A DNA stretch of 20,556 nucleotides from a virus: IMG/VR virus record IMGVR_UViG_3300045950_000318, positions 1 through 20,556 of that record, one strand, 5' to 3'. This document shows positions 1 through 4,924 of this stretch, in pieces (the first letter of the stretch is position 1; every line of letters begins with the position of its first letter). A program made the position numbers and the translations under genes. A model generated the notes under the pieces. The model did no database searches. It was given only the letters and a program-made list of their open reading frames with translations, and was not told the origin of the DNA.

Positions 1-327
1 GCCCCGCCGCCGTCCGGCGACCGAGAACGGCTGGCACGGATAGCCCGCAAGCACGATGTCCACCGCGCCACGCCACGGGCGGCCGTCGAAGGTGGCAAGG
101 TCGTCCCAGACAGGAGCCGGATCCAAGGCCGCGTCTTCCATCCGGGCCACGAGGACGGCCGCGGCATAGGCTTCCCGCTCGACGTAACCCACAGTCCGGT
201 ATCCGGGCTCGGCAAGGACGAGGCCAAGATCGAGTCCGCCGGCGCCGGAGCACAGCGACAGTCCGAACAGGCTTCGCCCCTCCCGGCCTCCAGCAGCCGG
301 AGCGGGATGTAGAGCCAGGTCATGCAC
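1..327 (-). CDS. DNA C5-cytosine methyltransferase, N-terminal part (cut by the left edge)
   Basis: This enzyme transfers a methyl group from SAM to carbon 5 of cytosine. Only the first 109 codons are in the window. Translating the minus strand gives the SAM-binding motif I, LFGLSLCSGAGGLDLGL, about 18 residues from the start. The catalytic motif IV, GYPCQPFS, whose cysteine attacks cytosine, follows about 95 residues in, near the left edge. This order and spacing are typical of Dcm-type enzymes. The only reasonable start in this frame is the GTG at 327-325; an in-frame TGA lies at 342-340. No good Shine-Dalgarno is seen. It lies 12 bases after the stop of a ParB-methyltransferase and probably shares its transcript. 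A second open frame that begins with ATG at 323 covers the same bases. Target specificity cannot be read because the recognition domain is missing. Confidence 0.88.
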   Translation of the reverse strand, partial: MHDLALHPAPAAGGREGRSLFGLSLCSGAGGLDLGLVLAEPGYRTVGYVEREAYAAAVLVARMEDAALDPAPVWDDLATFDGRPWRGAVDIVLAGYPCQPFSVAGRRRG

Positions 328-339
328 GACGGGTTCCGG

Positions 340-1602
340 TCAGGCGGCGGGCCGGGAGTTAGATGAAAGTTCTTCGAACGCGCGGCCATCGGACTCCAGC
401 ACCGCCTTGCAGCCCGTGAGCTTCTGCCAGCGCCCGACGATGACATCGCAATAGCGCGGATCGATCTCGATCCCGAGGCAGACGCGCTCGGTCTTCTCGG
501 CGGCGATCAGCGTGGTGCCGCTACCGCAGAAGGGCTCGTAGATCGCATCGCCCCTGGCGCTGTTGTTGAGGATGGGCCGGCGCATGCATTCCACCGGCTT
601 CTGAGTGCCGTGGACGGTGGCCTCGTCCTCCGCGTTATCGTTTCCGATGCTCCAAACCGTGGACTGGTCGCGCGCCCCTTGCCAGCGGCCGGTCGCCCCC
701 TCGCGCACCGCATACCAGCAGGGCTCGTGCTGCCAGTGATAGTCGCCCCGGCCGAGCACGAAGCGCGGCTTGGCCCAGACGATCTGCGAGCGGATGCGAA
801 AGCGGCACACCTCGAGGCTCTCGGCGACGGTGCAGGCATGAACGCCCGCGTGCCAAACGTAGGCGACGTCGCCCGGGAACAGCGACCAGGCTTCGCGCCA
901 GTCGGCGCGGTCGTCGTTCTTCACTTTTCCGGTGCGGGCAGTGGCGGAAACGCCCACCTTGTTGCGCCAGCCGGGATCGTAATCGACGCCGTAGGGCGGG
1001 TCGGTCACCATCAAGTGCGGGACCGTCTTGTCGAGCAGCTGCTCCACGTCCGTCGCCACGGTGGCGTCGCCGCAGAGCAATCGGTGGGGGCCGAGCAGCC
1101 AGAGGTCGCCCGGACGGGTGACGGGATCGGCCGGCGGCTCGGAGACTTGGTCTTCGCCCGCATCGCCGACGCCGTCGTCGAGACCGTCGAGCAGTCGGCC
1201 GATCTCCTCCTCGCCGAAGCCGGTCAGCGACAAGTCGAAGCCGTCCTCGCCGAGGCGTGCCAGTTCCGCGGCCAGCGCTTCCTCGTCCCAGCCCGCGATC
1301 TCGGTGAGCCTGTTGTCGGCGATGCGATAGGCCCGGGCCTCGGCGTCGGTGAGATGATCGAGCCGGATGACCGGCACTTCCTTGAGCCCGAGATGGCGCG
1401 CGGCGAGCAGCCGGCCGTGGCCGGCGACCAGCACGCCGCGCTCGTCGACGAGTGCCGGCACCGTCCAGCCGAAGCGCGCGATGGACGCGGCGATCCGGGC
1501 GATCTGGTCGGCGTCGTGGATGCGCGCGTTGCCGGCATAGGGCAGCAGCCGCTCGATGGGCACGAGCTCGACGGCCGACGGCGCGAAACGGAGATCGGTC
1601 AT
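340..1602 (-). CDS. ParB-domain DNA methyltransferase (amino-methyltransferase, 420 aa)
   Basis: Two domains are visible. Residues ~10-115 are a ParB/sulfiredoxin-like domain with a GHGR motif at 61-64 and the LLPYAGNARIH opening. Residues ~160-400 are an N6-adenine/N4-cytosine methyltransferase of the beta order: the catalytic DPPYG comes first (201-205) and the SAM-binding FCGSGTT last (358-364). DPPY favours adenine N6 but does not prove it. Proteins with this fusion are common in alphaproteobacterial phages, where they modify phage DNA and may protect it from host restriction. The start ATG overlaps the stop of the upstream paralogue (ATGA at 1602-1599), which indicates translational coupling. 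No restriction endonuclease gene is seen beside it, so it looks like an orphan modification enzyme. Confidence 0.93.
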   Translation of the reverse strand: MTDLRFAPSAVELVPIERLLPYAGNARIHDADQIARIAASIARFGWTVPALVDERGVLVAGHGRLLAARHLGLKEVPVIRLDHLTDAEARAYRIADNRLTEIAGWDEEALAAELARLGEDGFDLSLTGFGEEEIGRLLDGLDDGVGDAGEDQVSEPPADPVTRPGDLWLLGPHRLLCGDATVATDVEQLLDKTVPHLMVTDPPYGVDYDPGWRNKVGVSATARTGKVKNDDRADWREAWSLFPGDVAYVWHAGVHACTVAESLEVCRFRIRSQIVWAKPRFVLGRGDYHWQHEPCWYAVREGATGRWQGARDQSTVWSIGNDNAEDEATVHGTQKPVECMRRPILNNSARGDAIYEPFCGSGTTLIAAEKTERVCLGIEIDPRYCDVIVGRWQKLTGCKAVLESDGRAFEELSSNSRPAA

Positions 1603-2984
1603 GGTCGGGCGGCCTTGCGCTCCGCGGCCACGTCATCGAAGGGACGGCCGTCGAGCGTCACCGGCACCTCGGGGAAAAGTTGCTTCCAGCGCAGCAGCGC
1701 CACGTCGGCGTATTCGGGGGCGAGCTCGATCGCCCGTACGATGCGTCCGGTGCGCTGCCCCGCGACGATGCACGTTCCGCTACCCGCGAACGGCTCGAAC
1801 ACGATCTCGCCCGCGCCCGAATAGGCGCGCATGACGAACTCGGGCAGCGCCACCGGGAACACGGCCGGATGCTCGGTCTCGATGCCGCGCGCCTTGTGCC
1901 GCGTGATGCGAATCACGTTGTCGGGAATGCGCATGTCCTGCACGCCCTGGCCGGCATGGGTCCATTCCCCGACGCTGCCATCCTTGTTCCGCATACCGCC
2001 GTGGGCGTCGTTGACGTGGCCGGCCCATTTGCAGGGCACAATCTTGTTGGGCTTGCGCGCCTGGCGGTTGAAGTGGAAGACGAGCTCGAAGCTCGGCGCC
2101 AGGCGCCCGTTCCAGTCGCCCGGCAATGCCGGTCCCTGGTCCCAGGCGTAGAGGCCGAAGCGCCGCCAGCCTTGCTCGCGCATCCACGCGATCCAGCCGT
2201 CCCAATAGGGCACCCATTCGTTGTTCCGGTGGATCAGCCCGAGGTTGACCAGCACCTGGCCGTCGTCGCGCAGCGCGTCCGGCAGATGACGGAACGCGCC
2301 GATCATCAGCGCGGCCCAATCGGGGACGCCGCCCGTCGTGTAGTCCCGCTGATTGCCGTAGGGCGGCGAGGTGAACAGCAGCGCCGCCTTGTCGCCGGCC
2401 ATCAGCCGGGCGACGGTCGCGGGGTCCGTGGCATCGCCGCAGAGCAGCCGATGCTCACCGAGACGCCACAAATCGCCGGGCCGCGACACCGGATCGCGGG
2501 GCGGCTCGGGAGTCGCGTCGGCGGCGTCATCGCCGCCCGCATCGTCGCCGGTGTTCGGCTCGTCGCCTAGCGGCGCCAGCAGGCGGTCGAGCTCGGCCTC
2601 GTCGAATCCGAGAAGCGGCAGGTCGAAGCCCTCGCCGTTGAGGGCGTGCAGCTCGGCGGAGAGAATCTCCTCGTTCCAGCCGGCGTTAAGCGCGAGCTTG
2701 TTGTCGGCGATGACGTAGGCCCGGCGCTGCGCCGGCGTGAGGTGGTCGAGGACGATCACCGGCACCGTGTCGAGCCCGAGCTGGCGCGCCGCTTCGAGCC
2801 GTCCGTGACCGGCGATCACGCTGCCGTCGCCGGCGGCGAGGATCGGATTGGACCAGCCGAACTCGACGATGCTGGCGGCAATCTGTGCTACTTGCTCGTC
2901 CGAATGCGTGCGCGGGTTGTTCGCATAGGGGCGCAGGCGCGCGATCGGCCATTGCTCGACCGCGTGGGGCAGCCGTGGCGTCAT
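1599..2984 (-). CDS. ParB-domain DNA methyltransferase (amino-methyltransferase, 461 aa)
   Basis: This is a paralogue of the next gene downstream. An N-terminal ParB-like domain (~10-120, GHGR at 59-62) is followed by an acidic linker (~140-160, rich in D and G) and a methyltransferase domain with TSPPYG at 205-210 and FEPFAGSGT at 396-404. The serine in TSPPY is typical of N4-cytosine enzymes but also occurs in some N6-adenine ones, so its base target may differ from that of the DPPY neighbour. It is the first gene of the methyltransferase run. The preceding 347 bases carry no gene but hold GGTAACC repeats, so transcription may start there. The role of the ParB domain (DNA targeting or nuclease) is inferred only from the family. 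Confidence 0.93.
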   Translation of the reverse strand: MTPRLPHAVEQWPIARLRPYANNPRTHSDEQVAQIAASIVEFGWSNPILAAGDGSVIAGHGRLEAARQLGLDTVPVIVLDHLTPAQRRAYVIADNKLALNAGWNEEILSAELHALNGEGFDLPLLGFDEAELDRLLAPLGDEPNTGDDAGGDDAADATPEPPRDPVSRPGDLWRLGEHRLLCGDATDPATVARLMAGDKAALLFTSPPYGNQRDYTTGGVPDWAALMIGAFRHLPDALRDDGQVLVNLGLIHRNNEWVPYWDGWIAWMREQGWRRFGLYAWDQGPALPGDWNGRLAPSFELVFHFNRQARKPNKIVPCKWAGHVNDAHGGMRNKDGSVGEWTHAGQGVQDMRIPDNVIRITRHKARGIETEHPAVFPVALPEFVMRAYSGAGEIVFEPFAGSGTCIVAGQRTGRIVRAIELAPEYADVALLRWKQLFPEVPVTLDGRPFDDVAAERKAARP

Positions 2985-3010
2985 GGACCTCGAATTCCGG
3001 ATCGATAGGT

Positions 3011-3139
3011 GGTAACCGCAGGGTGGTAACCGGCGGGCGGTTACCGGGGTGGGTTACCACCCGGGCGGAAGCGCCAAGCCCGCGCAGACGCGGGCTTCTT
3101 GCGGGCGCTATGCCGTCGACGGAGTGGTAACTGGTAACT
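3011..3139. repeat. GGTAACC-type short repeats (six copies)
   Basis: GGTAACC occurs at 3011-3017 and 3025-3031. Its complement GGTTACC occurs at 3039-3045 and 3052-3058. Two tandem GGTAACT copies lie at 3126-3132 and 3133-3139. The first three copies start exactly 14 bases apart and the fourth follows after 13. The mix of direct and inverted copies in a gene-free region suggests binding sites for a DNA-binding protein or a secondary iteron set. Confidence 0.75.
3076..3097. terminator. Perfect 9-bp hairpin, possible weak terminator
   Basis: AAGCCCGCG pairs with CGCGGGCTT around a 4-base CAGA loop. On the minus strand it would end the transcript coming from the DUF6362 gene (stop at 3332). Neither strand has a run of Ts after the stem, so intrinsic termination is uncertain. 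Confidence 0.4.
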
Positions 3140-3289
3140 CAGATTTTACGGCTGTCGGTAGCGAACTTCCGGGCCAAGGGCGCCAGCATACGCTCTGCGC
3201 CCGGGAGGACCCGTGCTGCGCGGCACCGTATCGGCGCCCGCACGCGGCTCTCCCGAGCCTAGTCGGAATCTAGCCCGAAACCCCGGATT

Positions 3290-3334
3290 GCGTCTCGCCG
3301 GCAAATGTCTCACCGAAAAATGTCTCAGCGGTCA
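3290..3334. repeat. 15-base tandem repeat, three units
   Basis: Three consecutive units begin at 3290, 3305 and 3320 with an exact 15-base period. The shared core is GTCTC followed by [AG][CG]CG. On the minus strand this reads as three GAGAC cores, two of them TGAGACAT. The last unit touches the stop codon of the DUF6362 gene (3334-3332). The function is unknown. Confidence 0.65.
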
Positions 3335-3781
3335 CGATGCGCTTGACAGCGCTTGCGCCCGCTCGACGAGGAACTCGCGCGAACGCTTGGCCGGCACGCG
3401 CCGGCCATTGAGGCGCCAGACGATGACGCTGATGCTGTACTGCCAACGCCGGTGCGCCGTCGCCCGGCTCACGCCGAACCGCCAGCAGATCGCTTTCCAC
3501 GGCGCGCCCTCGGCCCGCGTCCATACCAGCCGGGCGTCGTCGGATTCGAGCCAGGAGAGCCAGGCGAGCACCTCATCCATGCGGTCGATCGCGGCGGCCG
3601 AGGGCGGTGGGAGGCGGAGACGCACGTCCCCCCGGCCGAACGCTTCCCAGTAATCCCGGATCACCGGCGGCCAGGTGCTGAAGTAGCCGCGCACGCGCTC
3701 CTCGGGCAGGCGGCGCAGAGTGTCCGCCGCTTCCTCCAGGCGTTCCTCGACGGCCGGGGCGATCCATCGCTGCTCAGCCAT
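3332..3781 (-). CDS. DUF6362 family phage protein (helix-turn-helix, 149 aa)
   Basis: I recognise this as the DUF6362 family found in alphaproteobacterial prophages. Landmarks are the RLEEAADTLRRLP segment near the N-terminus, GYFSTWPPVI (32-41), the LRLPPPS segment (55-61), and a C-terminal region with DARLVWTRAEGAPWKAICWR (82-101) followed by FGVSRATAHRRWQ (102-114). The last part has the form of a helix-turn-helix recognition helix, so the protein probably binds DNA and may be a regulator or small-terminase-like factor. Its exact job is not known to me. It is the last gene of the RuvC operon. Its ATG (3781) lies 8 bases inside the preceding 65-residue gene. A tandem repeat starts at its stop codon. 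Confidence 0.85.
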   Translation of the reverse strand: MAEQRWIAPAVEERLEEAADTLRRLPEERVRGYFSTWPPVIRDYWEAFGRGDVRLRLPPPSAAAIDRMDEVLAWLSWLESDDARLVWTRAEGAPWKAICWRFGVSRATAHRRWQYSISVIVWRLNGRRVPAKRSREFLVERAQALSSAS

Positions 3782-3971
3782 GGCCGACTCCCTGCGTCTC
3801 GCGCTTGCCGTAGAGCTTCGTGCCCAGCTGCTTCACCAGTTCCCGCTCCGGCCAGGCGAGGCGTGGATCGTCCTCGGCAACCACCAGGACGCCCTGCTCA
3901 TGCCAGCCGTCGCGCTTGACCTCGTCGGGCGCACGCCGCTCGCCGCCATAACCCTTGGGGAAGCGCCTCAT
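3774..3971 (-). CDS. Small phage protein, 65 aa, unknown function
   Basis: The protein is charged and starts MRRFPKGYGG. The middle holds WHEQGVLVVAEDDPRLAWPE, followed by a basic end. No domain is recognised. I call it a gene because its ATG (3971) overlaps the stop of the RuvC-like gene as ATGA and its stop overlaps the start of the DUF6362 gene by 8 bases. This is the same tight coupling seen throughout the element. It has no other start codon that would fit better. Confidence 0.72.
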   Translation of the reverse strand: MRRFPKGYGGERRAPDEVKRDGWHEQGVLVVAEDDPRLAWPERELVKQLGTKLYGKRETQGVGHG

Positions 3972-4504
3972 CGCACGCCCCCGTTTGTCTCCATGGCCCA
4001 GAGCAGGATGGCGATGGCGTCGGCCTCGTTGTCGTCGGCGGGCGCGAATCCGCGGGCGCGGATCGCCGCCATGACCGCGGCCTTGTCGGCGTTGCCCTTG
4101 GCGGCGACGTGGCGCTTGACGGTGCCGACCGGCACGCCCTGGTAGGCGATGGAACGCTGCTCGCACCAGGCGGTCAGCGTGGCGAGAAATCCGCCGTAGA
4201 GATGCGCCGCGTCGGTGCCGATATGCCGCCGGACCTCCTCGAAGTAGATCGCGGCAAAAACGCCGGCGTCGCTCGCCAGCCGGTCGAGCCAGCCACGGAA
4301 GCGAAGATAGCGCATGCCGCCGCCATCGTAGCGGCTCGGGCGGAATGACGTGGTGCCGCTGACGACCGCGCCATCGGAAAGGCGCATCGCCCAGCCGGTG
4401 GTGGTGCCGAGATCGAGAGCGAGGACGGGAAGACGGCGGCGGTCGAACGGTCCCGCGGCCGGATCGGAAACTGCCGTTGCCGGCAGATCGGGAGCGATGT
4501 TCAT
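3968..4504 (-). CDS. RuvC-like Holliday junction resolvase (178 aa)
   Basis: The fold is RNase H-like. The first acidic residue lies in LALDLGTTTGWA (D31), the second in IYFEEV (E89/E90), a conserved lysine region follows at 130-142 (VKRHVAAKGNADK), and the last acids are in DDNEADAIAILL (157-168). These match phage-type RuvC enzymes, which cut four-way junctions made during phage recombination and replication. The size fits the family. The ATG at 4504 is the first possible start, since an in-frame TGA lies 12 bases upstream. The Shine-Dalgarno is poor. It heads a three-gene run (RuvC, 65 aa, DUF6362). A promoter is predicted 46-74 bases upstream, with GTTGGTGAC repeats beyond it. Confidence 0.88.
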   Translation of the reverse strand: MNIAPDLPATAVSDPAAGPFDRRRLPVLALDLGTTTGWAMRLSDGAVVSGTTSFRPSRYDGGGMRYLRFRGWLDRLASDAGVFAAIYFEEVRRHIGTDAAHLYGGFLATLTAWCEQRSIAYQGVPVGTVKRHVAAKGNADKAAVMAAIRARGFAPADDNEADAIAILLWAMETNGGVR

Positions 4505-4549
4505 GACGAAGGCTCACGGTGCGTGGGCCTTCGGCTTTGGTCGGCGAGG

Positions 4550-4578
4550 ATTCTACGGGCCGCATAACGGCGCGGCAA
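4550..4578 (-). promoter_or_regulatory. Predicted sigma-70-type promoter for the RuvC operon
   Basis: On the minus strand TTGCCG (4578-4573) and TAGAAT (4555-4550) are separated by 17 bases. The -10 is a good match and the -35 matches four of six positions. Transcription would start near 4543, about 40 bases before the RuvC ATG. The nearest GTTGGTGAC repeat starts 15 bases upstream of the -35, so a protein bound there could affect this promoter. Confidence 0.45.
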
Positions 4579-4592
4579 ACGAAAAAGCTCTT

Positions 4593-4872
4593 GTCACCAA
4601 CCCCCATCGCGAGGTTGGTGACGGGAAAGAGCGCCGTGGGATCAGGCGCTTGACCCCGCCTGTCACCAACCTTGGCTGTCACCAACGGGGTCACAACATA
4701 TTCGTATGGAAAATGCGCATTCCCTTTGGAAGCGGTCGGACATCCATTCTCCACGTATCGGTTTCAAACCCGTCGGTGACGTTGGTGACGTTGGTGACAG
4801 CGTTGATCCGAAAGCATTATTCCTGTCACCAACCCCTCCGCGAGGTTGGTGACAACGCAGGGGGTTGGTGAC
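4593..4872. repeat. GTTGGTGAC iteron array, probable replication origin
   Basis: Nine exact copies and one near copy of GTTGGTGAC or its complement lie in this gene-free 280 bases. Forward GTCACCAAC copies are at 4593, 4662, 4678 and 4825. GTTGGTGAC copies are at 4614, 4781, 4790, 4845 and 4864, and GTCGGTGAC is at 4772. The copies at 4772, 4781 and 4790 are head-to-tail with a 9-base period. Two sets form inverted repeats with 10-base arms (4593-4602/4613-4622 and 4825-4834/4844-4853) around similar loops. An A+T-richer stretch lies between (about 4691-4722). The array follows the terminator of the primase-helicase gene. P4-type primase-helicases bind GGTGA-containing iterons, so an origin is a reasonable inference; an operator array is the alternative. 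Confidence 0.7.
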
Positions 4873-4882
4873 AGCGCGGACG

Positions 4883-4905
4883 AAAAAAGAGCGCCCGAAG
4901 GCGCT
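4883..4905 (-). terminator. Intrinsic terminator after the primase-helicase
   Basis: On the minus strand AGCGCC-TTCG-GGCGCT (4905-4890) forms a six-base-pair stem with a stable UUCG tetraloop. One C follows and then six Ts (4888-4883). It lies 20 bases after the stop codon of the primase-helicase gene. This is a textbook rho-independent terminator and marks the end of the large replication operon. Confidence 0.9.
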
Positions 4906-4924
4906 TCGATCGCCGGCAGGCTTG

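Larger units (their letters stand above)
2985..3331. other. Intergenic region upstream of the methyltransferases
   Basis: No convincing gene lies in these 347 bases; the open frames here have no recognisable domains. The region holds three kinds of structure that are listed separately: GGTAACC-type repeats (3011-3139), a perfect 9-bp hairpin (3076-3097) and a 15-base tandem repeat (3290-3334). The stretch 3140-3289 shows nothing I can name. No clear -35/-10 pair was found, although a promoter for the methyltransferase genes would be expected here. Confidence 0.7.

Noticed and set aside
610-1824. Long plus-strand open frame opposite the ParB-methyltransferases
   Set aside because: It is the mirror of a gene with clear domain motifs on the minus strand, and its translation has no recognisable domain. 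Such frames are expected in G+C-rich DNA.
4593-4872. CRISPR array
   Set aside because: The repeats are only 9 bases, occur in both orientations, and have no regular unique spacers; no cas genes are present. The Cas4-like nuclease belongs to the recombination operon.
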